DNA of 64,000 bases from Rugosimonospora acidiphila (GTDB lineage: Bacteria > Actinomycetota > Actinomycetes > Mycobacteriales > Micromonosporaceae), in contig NZ_BAABJQ010000014.1 in the NCBI RefSeq assembly GCF_039543385.1, forward strand, positions 124,001-188,000, written 5' to 3'. Below, in pieces: positions 1-8,653 of this stretch (position 1 is the first letter of the stretch; each line of letters starts with the position of its first letter). The notes under the pieces are model-generated. The model saw only the letters and a list, made by a program, of their open reading frames with translations, searched no databases and was not told where the DNA came from. The position numbers and the translations under genes were made by a program.

Positions 1-2
1 CG

Positions 3-833
3 AGCGACGGGCGCACCCGGGCACTGACCCTCGGACTGCGTGACCGCTGGGCCGGTCACCGCGAGTACCCGTACGTGCGCGCGGCGGGCTCCTGGGTCAC
101 CCGCGTGGGGAGCCTGCCGCACGGGCTCGGCGTCGAGGTGGCCGACGGCGACGGGCTGGTGGCCGCGGTGACCCGGCAGCTCGACGACGGCGCCGACTTC
201 GTGAAGCTGTACCTCGACGGCCCGGACCGGGACACCGCCCCGTTCACCGTGGACGAGGTGCGGGCGGCGGTGGACGCGGCGCACCGGCGCGGCGCGCGGG
301 TCACCGCCCACTCCGGCCAGCTGGCCGGCGCCCGGAACGGGGTGCGGGCCGGCGTCGACTGCCTGGAGCACGGCTTCCAGCTCGACGCCGAGGTGGTGCG
401 GGAGATGGCCGAGGGCGGGGTGGCGATGGTCTCCACGCTCGCGGTGCTGGAATCCTGGCGGTCCTTCGGGCAGACCACCACCCTGCCCCGTTTCGCCGAG
501 CCGTCCGGTCGCGCGGCACTTGCCGCGCGGCGGGAATGGGCGCACGAGAGCGTGCGGCTGGCCGCGCGGGCGGGCGTGCTCATCGCGGCTGGTACGGACT
601 TCGGCGGCGGTTCGCTGCGCGCCAACCAGCTGGCGTGGGAGATCGAGTGCCTGGTGACCGCCGGGCTCCAGCCGTGGCAGGCGCTGGCGGCCGCCACCCG
701 CAACGGCGGCACGCTGCTGGGCGAGCCGGAGGCGGGCGTGATCCGGGAGGGCGGGCCGGCGGACTTCGTGCTCGTACACGGGGATCCGCTGTCGGACCCG
801 GCCGCCATGTGGCGGGTCTGGCTGGTCTCCTGA
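3..833 (+). CDS. Amidohydrolase family protein, 5' truncated by window edge
   Basis: The frame is open from base 3, so the true start lies outside the window; the internal GTG at 75 is not a credible start. What remains looks like the C-terminal two thirds of a metal-dependent amidohydrolase of the imidazolonepropionase-like group: a DFVKLYLDG strand, the metal-ligand-like AHSG and LEHG motifs (TIM-barrel strands 5 and 6) and GTDFGG near the active-site Asp, ending in the family's usual GGPADFVLVHGDPL beta-sandwich segment. Substrate cannot be told from sequence; relatives hydrolyse cyclic amides, dipeptides or N-acyl compounds. It converges on the decayed lyase gene, with a hairpin between them. 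The family is fairly certain, the substrate unknown. Confidence 0.85.
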   Translation, partial: SDGRTRALTLGLRDRWAGHREYPYVRAAGSWVTRVGSLPHGLGVEVADGDGLVAAVTRQLDDGADFVKLYLDGPDRDTAPFTVDEVRAAVDAAHRRGARVTAHSGQLAGARNGVRAGVDCLEHGFQLDAEVVREMAEGGVAMVSTLAVLESWRSFGQTTTLPRFAEPSGRAALAARREWAHESVRLAARAGVLIAAGTDFGGGSLRANQLAWEIECLVTAGLQPWQALAAATRNGGTLLGEPEAGVIREGGPADFVLVHGDPLSDPAAMWRVWLVS

Positions 834-876
834 CGCGCAGACCCGCGGCAGACCGTGGTGCGGCGCAACGGTTGGC

Positions 877-900
877 CGGGGCGGCCGGGTGGCCGCCCCG
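877..900. terminator. Hairpin between convergent genes
   Basis: Perfect 10-bp arms (CGGGGCGGCC / GGCCGCCCCG) around a GGGT loop, 43 nt after the amidohydrolase stop and beyond the recognisable end of the opposite-strand pseudogene. There is no T-run, as is common in high-GC actinobacteria. Probably a bidirectional terminator. Confidence 0.6.
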
Positions 901-1509
901 GACCGATCGCCGGCCCGGACAGGTAGTAGCCGGTGAACGTGTTGCCCTGCTTGACGAGCTTGAGCGTGACCGGCACCGCGAGCACCGGCTTGGCGGTGGC
1001 CAGGTACGAGGTGTTCGGGAACTGGTCGTTGCGGAACACGAAGCGCAGCCCGTCGTCCTGCGCCCGGAAGCTGACCTCCTTGGCACTGGGCGAGTCGCCG
1101 TCGCGGACCATCAGGCCGACGCCGGACGGCGGCGCGGTCTTGGTTTCGATGGTGGCGGTGACCGTCACGTTGGTGGCGCCGGACAGGTCGCTGTGCAGGA
1201 AGGTGCCGCCGTCCGCCGCGCTCCAGATGTTGTATCCGGTGGTGACGATCCGGTACGTCCCGCCGTCGTCGGTCACGAAACCGCCGCCCGGGGCACCGGC
1301 CGACCAGAACGGCGCACCGTACTGGTACGCGCCGATGGACGGCTTCGGGTCGGTGTAGTTGATGGTGACGCCGGGGAGGTACGCGCCGGCGTTGCGGGCC
1401 GGCGAGCCTGCGGCGAGCCGGAAGTCGCGGTCGGCCGGGTCGGCGTATCCGGGGTCGGTGCCGGGGACAGGACGGTCAGGACGGCGGTCGCGACTCTTCT
1501 TCGGTACAC
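901..1509 (-). pseudogene. Remnant of a secreted beta-helix polysaccharide lyase-like protein
   Basis: A GTG at 1509 has a good ribosome site (GAGGAGAG, 1514-1521) and starts a signal-peptide-like stretch, VYRRRVATAVLTVLS. After about 15 codons the coherent reading jumps to another frame. That frame carries DFRLAAGSPARNAG and a PSIGAYQYG-like segment, the typical C-terminal cap of right-handed parallel beta-helix lyases. A concanavalin-like module follows (VTATIETKT, GVGLMVRDG, LRFVFRND), breaking off near 905 after GYYLSGPAIG, where relatives continue. I read this as an N-terminal secretion signal joined out of frame to the last coil and part of a C-terminal domain after a large internal deletion, with the end also lost. 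It is the last gene of the leftward transporter operon, which suggests the cluster once handled a pectin-like polymer. Confidence 0.7.
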
Positions 1510-3335
1510 GATGCTCTCCTCGGCGTGGTGGCGCGGGGAACTCGATCGCGAAGGGACAGGGACAGGTGGAGCGTCGCCTCGGTGGCGGGATCCAGCGCCA
1601 CCTCCAGCAACGGGCCGCCGACCGGTACCGGTTCGGCCGACCCGTCGGCGCGGGCCACGCCGATGGTGTGTTCGCCGTACGCGCCGGCCTGAACGAGTAC
1701 CCGGCGGGGCCGCGCCGGGTCCAGGTTGACCAGCCGGAGCGTCACGGAGTCCGGCTCGATCCGCTCGACCAGGGCGGCCACCTCGGGCGGCAGCCCGGGG
1801 CGGTCGCGCGACGGATCGTGGTAACGCAGCCGGGCGTGCCACAGCCCGCCGTTGTACAGCGGCTGCGGCGCCCCGCAGCTGAGCTGGCTCAGTGCCTCGG
1901 TCAGCACCGGGTTGTGGTCCTGCCAGTGGTGAATGTCCGCTGTGGACGGTCCGGCGTGCCGGTCGGTCGGATCGGCCTCGATCCTGGCCATCCGCTGCGC
2001 CACCAGGTCCAGCGCCACCCGCAGCGTCCGCTCGGGATAGTCCGGGTTGTGCCCGGACAGGTAGGCCAGCCAGGGACGTTCGTGCCCGGCCTCCTCCTTG
2101 GAGCGCACCGGTTCCACGTCGCGCCAGCCGGGCCCGGCCGGGCCACCCAGCCGGGTCAGCCGGTCGGCGTCGGGCCGGGCCTGCGCGATCTGCCACAGCG
2201 CGGTGGGCAGCGCCATCTGCATGGGCTTCTCGACGAACCAGCCGCCGTCGTTGTGCTTGTACGGCACCATGGCGGTGCCGTCGGGCGCGAAGCGCAGCCG
2301 CGCCATCGTCATCTCCAGCGGCGCCCTGCCCAGGTCGAGGTACCCGTCGTCGCCGCCGACCAGCACCGCGTTGCACGCCGCCACGATCGCGGCGGCACCG
2401 ACGCTGTGCAGGCCGTGCGGCCAGGCCCAGCCGTAGTGCCCGCCGTACCAGCGGCCACCCAGGTACTCCCCCACGGTTCCGGAGAGCCCGACATTGTCCG
2501 GCAGGACGCCGCCGGCCGCCCGGGTGCGCGCAAGCCACCCACCGGCGTAGCGCAGCACCCAGTCCCGGAACTCCGGCCGTCCGGTCATCAGGTACGCGTT
2601 GGCCATCAGGCTGGTGGCGGCCAGATTGACCGCGGTGTCGCCGCGCCCCATCCGGTCGCGCATCTCCCGACCCATCCGCCTGCTCAGCTCCGGGTCGGCG
2701 AGCAACTGGTCGTAGCCGGTGATCCCGGGCAGCCAGTCCAGCGGCAGTCCATAGTAGACAAACACCGGACTCCACGGGAAGACCGGCCGGCCGCCGGTCA
2801 GGCCCCGGCGCGGGCCGTCCGATCCGTTGTGCGGGGCGGTGATGAGGTTGGCGACCGGATCGTAGTTGCCGGGCGCTCCGCCGAGGTACAGCTCGGCGGA
2901 GCGCACCGCCTGCGCGCGCAGGTCCGCGTCGTCGGGGTCGGCCAGGCAGAGGTGGTAGAAGAACAGCAGTCCCTCGCCCTGGTGGAACCAGTCGTACCCG
3001 CGGTCGTGCCCGTCGCGCATCATGCCCAGCTCGGTCAGCTGCCGGCTGACCCCGGACCAGTGCCGCTTGGCGGCGGCGAGCAGGTCGTCGCCCCCGCCGA
3101 GCAGGTACAGCAGCGGCCAGTTGAAGAACGGCTCGTAGAAGTCGTCCACCCCGTCCCGGTCGTCCGGCGGCTCGCCGAGCCGGCCGGAGAACACCAGGCT
3201 CCCGTCCGCAGCGGTGTACCGGTCGGAGAACACCCGCCATGCCTTGTCCAGCGCGTCGAACAGTTGCCGCTGGAGCACGGCCCAGTCCGGCGGGGCCGGG
3301 CAGCTGCGCCCGGCCCGCACGGTTGGCCAGGTCAT
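1476..3335 (-). CDS. Alpha/alpha-barrel-like protein, possible glycoside hydrolase
   Basis: A 619-residue protein. I chose the ATG at 3335 because it overlaps the stop of the binding-protein gene as ATGA; a longer start at 3350 is possible. There is no signal peptide, so it should act in the cytoplasm on imported oligosaccharide. Aromatic and acidic segments (DDFYEPFFNWPLLYLLGG, DWFHQGEG, WYGGHYGWAWPHG, MVPYKHNDGGWFVEKPMQ) resemble alpha/alpha-toroid carbohydrate-active enzymes, with a beta-sandwich-like tail (VTLRLVNLDPARPRRVLVQ). I cannot place it in a named family. Its position next to a sugar ABC transporter and opposite esterase and fucosidase genes supports a role in glycan degradation. 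The end overlaps the following pseudogene start by 34 nt. Confidence 0.75.
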   Translation of the reverse strand: MTWPTVRAGRSCPAPPDWAVLQRQLFDALDKAWRVFSDRYTAADGSLVFSGRLGEPPDDRDGVDDFYEPFFNWPLLYLLGGGDDLLAAAKRHWSGVSRQLTELGMMRDGHDRGYDWFHQGEGLLFFYHLCLADPDDADLRAQAVRSAELYLGGAPGNYDPVANLITAPHNGSDGPRRGLTGGRPVFPWSPVFVYYGLPLDWLPGITGYDQLLADPELSRRMGREMRDRMGRGDTAVNLAATSLMANAYLMTGRPEFRDWVLRYAGGWLARTRAAGGVLPDNVGLSGTVGEYLGGRWYGGHYGWAWPHGLHSVGAAAIVAACNAVLVGGDDGYLDLGRAPLEMTMARLRFAPDGTAMVPYKHNDGGWFVEKPMQMALPTALWQIAQARPDADRLTRLGGPAGPGWRDVEPVRSKEEAGHERPWLAYLSGHNPDYPERTLRVALDLVAQRMARIEADPTDRHAGPSTADIHHWQDHNPVLTEALSQLSCGAPQPLYNGGLWHARLRYHDPSRDRPGLPPEVAALVERIEPDSVTLRLVNLDPARPRRVLVQAGAYGEHTIGVARADGSAEPVPVGGPLLEVALDPATEATLHLSLSLRDRVPRATTPRRASCTEEESRPPS

Positions 3336-4840
3336 TTGTTCTTGGCCCATTTGTCCATCTGCTGCTGGGCCGCCTCCAGAAGGGCCGGCATGCCGGCCTG
3401 GTCGAGCTTGCCCAGGAACTGCGGGATGCCCTTGCCCGGATCGACCAGGCCGATGGCCACCTGCTGCTGGTACTCCTTGATGGCGGCCGAGACGGTGGAC
3501 ACCTGGGTCCGCAGGTCGGTGGTGTCCAACGAGAAGCCGAGCGCGACCGACGTCGCGGCGCTGGTGTTCAGCGCCTTCTCCACCTCCCAGCGCTTGGCCT
3601 TGGCGTCGTCCTCGGTGCGGTAGTAGGCGTTGAACTGGTTACCGAACTGCCAGTCCAGGTTCGGGTTGTACCGGTCGCTGGTCGAGGTCACCCCCTGCGG
3701 GAAGCCGACCACGCCGAGCGCCTGGTCGGCCACCACGTAGTCCTTGCCCTCGATGCCGAAGCAGATCAGGTTGTAGAGGTACTTGTCATTGTTGAGCAGT
3801 TCCAGGAACTCCATGACCTCCTGGGCGTGCTCGGTGTCGGCGGAGAGGCCGGTCAGCGTGGCGCTGACCCCGTCGGTGTTGAGCAACGGCGTGGCCACGA
3901 AGCTCTTGGCTACGGTCGGGAAGGTCTCCAGCTGCGGGTTGGTCGGCGGCGCCTGGGTGGACCACGCCGCGATGCTGCCGGCGTGCTGCTTGCTGGCCCG
4001 GTCGGCGTCGGGCAGCGGGTCCTTGGTGGTGTACCCGATCTGGTGCCACCGGTACATCAGCTCCGCGGCGGCCTTGTACTCGTCGGTGGCGTAGACATTG
4101 AGCACCTTGCGCTGGGCGTCGTCGTACCGCACCGCCAGCCCGTACGCGGTGGCGATCGGGTCGAGGCCGAAGATCTCCGGGTAGAACATCGTGCCGGTGG
4201 TGTCCACGTCCGTGCCCCAGCAGATGACGTCCTTTTCCCCCGCCTTGACCTTCGCCAGCCACGGCTCCAGGTCGGCGTAGGTCTTCACCGAGTCCAGGTC
4301 CAGGTCGTACTTATCCGCCATGGCCTTCGTGGCGCAGAACCCCCACAGCTTCGGGAAGCGCTGCTGGTTGATGACGCCGTAGATCTTCCCGTTCACCTTG
4401 GCGCCCTGCCACAGCGACTGCGACATGCTGGCGTACAGCTTCGGCGCGTACTTGGGCAGCAGGTCGTCCAGGGCCAACAGGTTGCCGCTGCCCGCGTTTT
4501 TGAAGAAGTCGTTGGCCCACGCGGCCGTGAAGAACGCGTCGCCCACGTTGCCGGCGGACATGTCCAGCGTCATCTTCTGGTCGTAGTTCAGCACGGGGGC
4601 CAGGGTGACGGTGAAGGTGCGGCCCAGCTTCTTCAGGTAAGCGTTTACCGCCTGCTGTACCAACCCCTGGTCCGGCGCGTTGACGAAGGCCATGTACTGA
4701 TAGGTGATGTTCACGGCGCCGCCGCTGCCGGACGAACTGGAACAGGCGGCCAGCAGGGGTGCGGCGGCGCCGGCCGCACCGGCGGCGAGCAGCGCCTTGC
4801 CGCCGTATCCGAGCAGGCTTCTCCGCGAGATACCGGTCAT
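3332..4840 (-). CDS. Sugar ABC transporter substrate-binding lipoprotein (LplA-like)
   Basis: A 502-residue extracellular solute-binding protein. The N-terminus has a Tat-like twin arginine (SRRSLLG), a hydrophobic stretch and a lipobox ending in LAAC, so Cys33 is the probable lipidated residue after export. The length and layout match family-1 binding proteins of the LplA type, which bind complex plant oligosaccharides such as pectin fragments. The first gene of the leftward group is a permease, so this is the third gene, 30 nt after the second permease; its stop overlaps the next gene as ATGA. The ligand cannot be read from sequence. Acetylated or fucose- or uronate-containing oligosaccharides would fit the neighbouring enzymes. 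Confidence 0.92.
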   Translation of the reverse strand: MTGISRRSLLGYGGKALLAAGAAGAAAPLLAACSSSSGSGGAVNITYQYMAFVNAPDQGLVQQAVNAYLKKLGRTFTVTLAPVLNYDQKMTLDMSAGNVGDAFFTAAWANDFFKNAGSGNLLALDDLLPKYAPKLYASMSQSLWQGAKVNGKIYGVINQQRFPKLWGFCATKAMADKYDLDLDSVKTYADLEPWLAKVKAGEKDVICWGTDVDTTGTMFYPEIFGLDPIATAYGLAVRYDDAQRKVLNVYATDEYKAAAELMYRWHQIGYTTKDPLPDADRASKQHAGSIAAWSTQAPPTNPQLETFPTVAKSFVATPLLNTDGVSATLTGLSADTEHAQEVMEFLELLNNDKYLYNLICFGIEGKDYVVADQALGVVGFPQGVTSTSDRYNPNLDWQFGNQFNAYYRTEDDAKAKRWEVEKALNTSAATSVALGFSLDTTDLRTQVSTVSAAIKEYQQQVAIGLVDPGKGIPQFLGKLDQAGMPALLEAAQQQMDKWAKNK

Positions 4841-4870
4841 GGTGGGGGTTACCTCCGGTCGTTGAAAAGG

Positions 4871-5821
4871 TCAGTCCTTGAGTCCGCCGATGGTGATGCC
4901 ACGGACGAAGAAACGCTGTACGAATCCGAACGCGATGATGATCGGACCGATCGCGAGAACCGCGATGGCCATCCGCACGGTCTGCACCGGCACGCCCACC
5001 AGGTGGTTGGCGGTCTGGTTGCTCGCCGCGAAGTCGATGTTGGAGATGATCCGGTACAGCAGCAACTGCACCGGGGCCAGCTTGTCGTTGTCGATGTAGA
5101 GCAGCCCGAGCCACCAGTCGTTCCAGTAGGTCAGGGCGGTGAACAGGCCGACCGTGGCCATGGCCGGGCCGGACAGCGGGAGCACGATGCGGAAGAAGGT
5201 GCGGAACTCGCCCGCGCCGTCGATGCGCGCCGCGTCCATGATGTCGTTGGGCAACGACATGAAGTAGGTACGCAGGATCACCACGAACCAGGGCGAGACC
5301 AGGTACGGCAGGATCAGCGCGAACAGGGTGTCCTGCAGGTGCAGGTACTGCGTGATGAGGATGTAGCTGGGCACCAGTCCACCGCTGAACAGCATGGCGA
5401 ACAGCAGGTAGAAGCCGATCGACCGGCGCAGCGCGAACTCCCGGCGAGACAACGTGTACGCCAGCATCGACATCACCAGCAGCGACACCAGGGTACCCAC
5501 GACGGTGACCACAATGGACACCCCGTACGCCTGCACCAGTTGGCTGGAGTCGCCGATGACGTACCGGTACGCGAACGTGGTGAACTGCCGCGGCAGGAAC
5601 GAGTACCCGTGCCGGTTGATGGCGTTCTCCGAGGAGAACGAGGCGCTCAGCACCATCAGCAGCGGCGCGACGAACGCCACCGCGCACAGCGCCAGCAGGA
5701 GGTGGATGAGCATCCGGCTCCAGTGCGGGCGCACCGCCTGGCGGCGCGGCACACCCGTGGCGTTGCGGCGCGTGCCCCGGACCGGCGGGCGGGCCCCCGG
5801 TGTGGCGGTTTGGACTACCAT
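4871..5821 (-). CDS. Carbohydrate ABC transporter permease (LplC/MalG type)
   Basis: A 316-residue inner-membrane permease with about six hydrophobic segments and the EAA-loop-like sequence MDAARIDGAGEFRTFFRIVLP, here cut to its core AARIDGAGEF, where the ATPase docks. The start is preceded by an AGGAGG-like site, 9 nt after the upstream permease stop. It pairs with that gene as a heterodimer. No ATP-binding subunit is encoded nearby, so the transporter must borrow one from elsewhere, as MsiK-dependent sugar importers of actinobacteria do. Confidence 0.93.
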   Translation of the reverse strand: MVVQTATPGARPPVRGTRRNATGVPRRQAVRPHWSRMLIHLLLALCAVAFVAPLLMVLSASFSSENAINRHGYSFLPRQFTTFAYRYVIGDSSQLVQAYGVSIVVTVVGTLVSLLVMSMLAYTLSRREFALRRSIGFYLLFAMLFSGGLVPSYILITQYLHLQDTLFALILPYLVSPWFVVILRTYFMSLPNDIMDAARIDGAGEFRTFFRIVLPLSGPAMATVGLFTALTYWNDWWLGLLYIDNDKLAPVQLLLYRIISNIDFAASNQTANHLVGVPVQTVRMAIAVLAIGPIIIAFGFVQRFFVRGITIGGLKD

Positions 5822-5830
5822 GCCAACCTC

Positions 5831-6838
5831 CTAGAACAGCGCCTTGGCCGGGTCGCGCCGGCGAACCAGCCAGTTCGCGACGAGCACCAGGACAAAGCCC
5901 ACGACCGCCTGGTAGAGGCCGGCCGCGGCGGACATGCCCACGTCCCCGAGCGAGGTCAGGGCGCGGTAGACGTACGTGTCGATGACGTCGGTCGTCGGGT
6001 ACAGCAGTGAGCTGTTGCGGGGCACCTGGAAGAACAGCCCGAAGTCCGCGTGGAACACGTGCCCGACCGACAGCAGCAGGTTGATGGTGATCAGCGGGGA
6101 CAGCAGAGGCAGCGTGATGCGCCGGGTCTGCTGCCACTTCCCGGCCCCGTCCATCGAGGCGGCCTCGTAGTACTCCGGGTTGATGGCGATGATCGCGGCC
6201 AGGTACGCGATGACCCAGAACCCGACCGTCTTCCACACCTCGACCACGGTGAGGATGACCGGCCAGAAGCCCGACCGGGCGTACCAGTCGATCGGCTTCA
6301 TGCCGACGTCGAGCAGGAGGTGGTTGGCCAGCCCGCTGTCGGCGTCGAGGAAGGCCACCACGAAGTAGGTGACCACCACGTAGGAGAAGACGTAGGGCAG
6401 GAACATCGCCGACTGGTACAGCTTGGCCAGCCTCGGCGAGCGGTCGCGCACCTCGTTGAGCAGCAGCGCCAGGCCCAGCGCCACCACCAGATTGGCCACG
6501 ATGAACAGTGCGTTCATGCCGACCGTGTTGACGGTGATGCGCCACGCGTCGCCGCCGACGAACAGGAACTTGAAGTTCTGCAGCCCCACCCAGGCGCTGC
6601 CGAAGATGCCCTGCCGGGGCCGGTAGTTCTCGAAGGCGAGCACCAGGCCGGCCATCGGAACGTAGCTGAACACGAACAGGAGCAGCAGGGCGGGCAGCCC
6701 CATGAGCAGCAGCACGCCGTCCGCGCGCCGGAACCGCCGCCGCTTGCGGTGGACGGGACCGGGTGCGCTACCGGGCGGGCTGTGCGGGCGCTCCGGCGAC
6801 GAACCGGGAGCCGTGCCGACGGCACTTGGGGCAGACAT
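5831..6838 (-). CDS. Carbohydrate ABC transporter permease (LplB/MalF type)
   Basis: A 335-residue permease, first gene of the leftward operon. A basic cytoplasmic N-terminus (HRKRRRFRR) precedes six or so membrane spans (GVLLLMGLPALLLLFVFSY and others), and an EAA-type loop reads EAASMDGAGKWQQ. The start at 6838 follows a GGAGGGC ribosome site. It forms the translocation pore with the next gene. The 170-bp region upstream is shared with the divergent RpiR-hydrolase gene and contains an A+T-rich inverted repeat, so both operons are probably under one regulator. Confidence 0.93.
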   Translation of the reverse strand: MSAPSAVGTAPGSSPERPHSPPGSAPGPVHRKRRRFRRADGVLLLMGLPALLLLFVFSYVPMAGLVLAFENYRPRQGIFGSAWVGLQNFKFLFVGGDAWRITVNTVGMNALFIVANLVVALGLALLLNEVRDRSPRLAKLYQSAMFLPYVFSYVVVTYFVVAFLDADSGLANHLLLDVGMKPIDWYARSGFWPVILTVVEVWKTVGFWVIAYLAAIIAINPEYYEAASMDGAGKWQQTRRITLPLLSPLITINLLLSVGHVFHADFGLFFQVPRNSSLLYPTTDVIDTYVYRALTSLGDVGMSAAAGLYQAVVGFVLVLVANWLVRRRDPAKALF

Positions 6839-6936
6839 GTGCCCTCCTGATGGAAGTTCGAGGCAGGGCCGACGCGACCTGCGTCGGTGCGGTAGTCACC
6901 CACCGGCGGGGACGACCCGCCCGGGCGACGTTGCCA

Positions 6937-6980
6937 AGTATTAAATATCAGTCTCGGCGTCGTTGCTATATTTCTTTACT
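6937..6980. promoter_or_regulatory. A+T-rich inverted repeat, candidate RpiR operator
   Basis: Between the divergent permease and RpiR genes lies an A+T-rich island unlike its surroundings. AGTATTAAATAT (6937-6948) faces ATATTTCTTTACT (6968-6980), whose reverse complement is AGTAAAGAAATAT, so the arms share AGTA and AAATAT with imperfect middles. RpiR/MurR regulators usually bind A+T-rich palindromes. Another A+T-rich patch, GCAATATACTAG, sits just before the RpiR start. This is a candidate only. Confidence 0.45.
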
Positions 6981-7008
6981 TATCGTTGGTCTGCAATATA
7001 CTAGCCAC

Positions 7009-8613
7009 ATGGCATTGCTTGAGCAACCCCCGTCGCCGGGTACCCGTACCGCCGCTCTGGATCGCATCCGGGCCGCGCTGCCCGATCTGGCCCCGGCCGA
7101 GCGGCGCGTCGCGGAGCGCATCCTCGCCGACCCCGCCCGTGCGATAGCGCTGTCCATCAGCGAGTTCGCTCAGCTGTGCGACGTCGCGCAGCCGACCGTG
7201 TCGAGGTTCTGCCGCAACCTGGGATTCCCCGGCTATCCGGCGCTACGACTGGGCATCGCCAACGACTTCGCCGCCGAAAGCCACCGGGCCGCCGACACCG
7301 CGCCCGATGCGATGGGCGTGCTGGCGCAGCGGCTGCGCACCGACGCCACCATGCCGGCCGCCGCGCGGGCGCTGCGCATGGCAACGTGGGTGGAGATCTG
7401 GGCAGCACCGGAGCAGGCCGGCGCCGGTGGGGTGCTGGCCGCGGGCCTGGCCGAACTGTCCGTGCCCGCCGCGTCCGGGGCGGTCCCGGCGCACTGGGCG
7501 ACCCGGGCCCGGGGCCTGCCGCCGGGCAGCGTGGTCATGCTGCTCGGCTACGGCAGCGAGGACTTCCTCCCGGCCGCGGCGCTGGCCGCCACGCGCGAGT
7601 CCGGCGCGCAGCTCATCTACCTCGCCGCGCAGCCGTCGCGGCGGCTGCTCAAGGAGGCCGACGTCTCGGTGCCGCTGCCCGAGGGGCCCTCCGCCGAACT
7701 CGTCGGCCTGCTGGTGGCCGACGCGCTGGTCGACGCGGTCCGCGCCGCCTCACACCTGGCCGGCCCGCCCGGTCCGGTCTCGCCGTGGCGAAGCTGGCCG
7801 CACGCCCGCACCGTGTTCCTGCCCGCCGGCGACGAACCCATCCCGGCCATTCACATCGACGCCCCGGCCGCCGCCCGGCGGGGCGCCCTGGTCATCTTCT
7901 ACAACGGCTTCAGCGGCAACAAGGAGCAGGCGCTGCCGCCCGGTGTCCCGCAGAACCGGGTCAGCCCCAACATCGTGGCCGCGCTGATCAACGCCGGCTA
8001 TGACGTGCTGGTCCCGGACGCCCCCGGCCACGGCGACCGGAAGCGCGCCTGGCAGGACATCGTCGCGCTGCACCAGCGCAGCTTCACCGGCAGCGGCCCC
8101 GACCTGCTGGCCACCGCCCGCGCCGAGACCACCGCGCTGGTCGACGGGGCGCTGGAGCTGGGCGTGGTGTCCTCGGCCAAGCGCATCGCCGTGGTGGGCC
8201 AGTCCTGGGGTGGATTGCAGACGCTGCTGAAGCTGGCCAGCGATGAGCGGATCGCCTGCGGCGCCGCCATCATGCCGGTCTGCGACGTCACGGTGATGCC
8301 GGACTTCGCCAACCTGGGCGACTCCGAACGCATCGCGGTCAGCGGACCCAGCCCGCGGCTGGGCCCCTCACTGGCCCCGCGCCCGCTGCTGGTCATCGCC
8401 GGCGGCAAGGACAGCCTCACCACCCCGGAGCACATCCAGGTGTTCGTCGACGGGATCGCACCGGCATACCGCAAGGCCAAGGCCCAGGCCAACCTTCGCC
8501 ATGTGGTGCTGGAGGAGGTCGGCCACGAGTTCGACGCCCGGCAGGTCGACGCCGTGCTGGAGTGGCTGGACCGGCACCTGCCGGCGGCCAAGGCCAGCCG
8601 GGCGCGCGGCTGA
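7009..8613 (+). CDS. RpiR-family regulator fused to an alpha/beta hydrolase
   Basis: A 534-residue protein starting at ATG 7009 (MALLEQPPSP). Residues about 14-80 are an RpiR-type HTH: the family-typical LAPAERRVAERILADPA, then SISEFAQLCDVAQPTVSRFC, with the recognition helix ending near LGFPGYPALR. Residues about 105-250 resemble an SIS sugar-phosphate domain (PGSVVMLLGYGSED, ESGAQLIYLAA, EADVSVPLPEG), although the usual serine-rich SYSG loop has become GYGSED. Residues about 280-525 form an alpha/beta hydrolase with an apparently complete triad: Ser399 in GQSWGG, Asp468 in GGKDSL and His506 in VGHEFD. RpiR proteins normally end after SIS. It is first gene of a rightward glycan operon and diverges from the transporter, so it probably controls both. 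The hydrolase half could remove acyl groups from imported sugars or modify the effector; this is speculation. Confidence 0.88.
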   Translation: MALLEQPPSPGTRTAALDRIRAALPDLAPAERRVAERILADPARAIALSISEFAQLCDVAQPTVSRFCRNLGFPGYPALRLGIANDFAAESHRAADTAPDAMGVLAQRLRTDATMPAAARALRMATWVEIWAAPEQAGAGGVLAAGLAELSVPAASGAVPAHWATRARGLPPGSVVMLLGYGSEDFLPAAALAATRESGAQLIYLAAQPSRRLLKEADVSVPLPEGPSAELVGLLVADALVDAVRAASHLAGPPGPVSPWRSWPHARTVFLPAGDEPIPAIHIDAPAAARRGALVIFYNGFSGNKEQALPPGVPQNRVSPNIVAALINAGYDVLVPDAPGHGDRKRAWQDIVALHQRSFTGSGPDLLATARAETTALVDGALELGVVSSAKRIAVVGQSWGGLQTLLKLASDERIACGAAIMPVCDVTVMPDFANLGDSERIAVSGPSPRLGPSLAPRPLLVIAGGKDSLTTPEHIQVFVDGIAPAYRKAKAQANLRHVVLEEVGHEFDARQVDAVLEWLDRHLPAAKASRARG

Positions 8614-8653
8614 CGCCGGCGGCCGGACTCGACCATCCCTTGGAGAGATCACT

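Noticed and set aside
3239..6010. A 923-codon plus-strand frame over the ABC transporter genes
   Set aside because: It has a long open frame but biased Val/Arg/Gln composition and no motif; the opposite strand encodes well-supported transporter genes.
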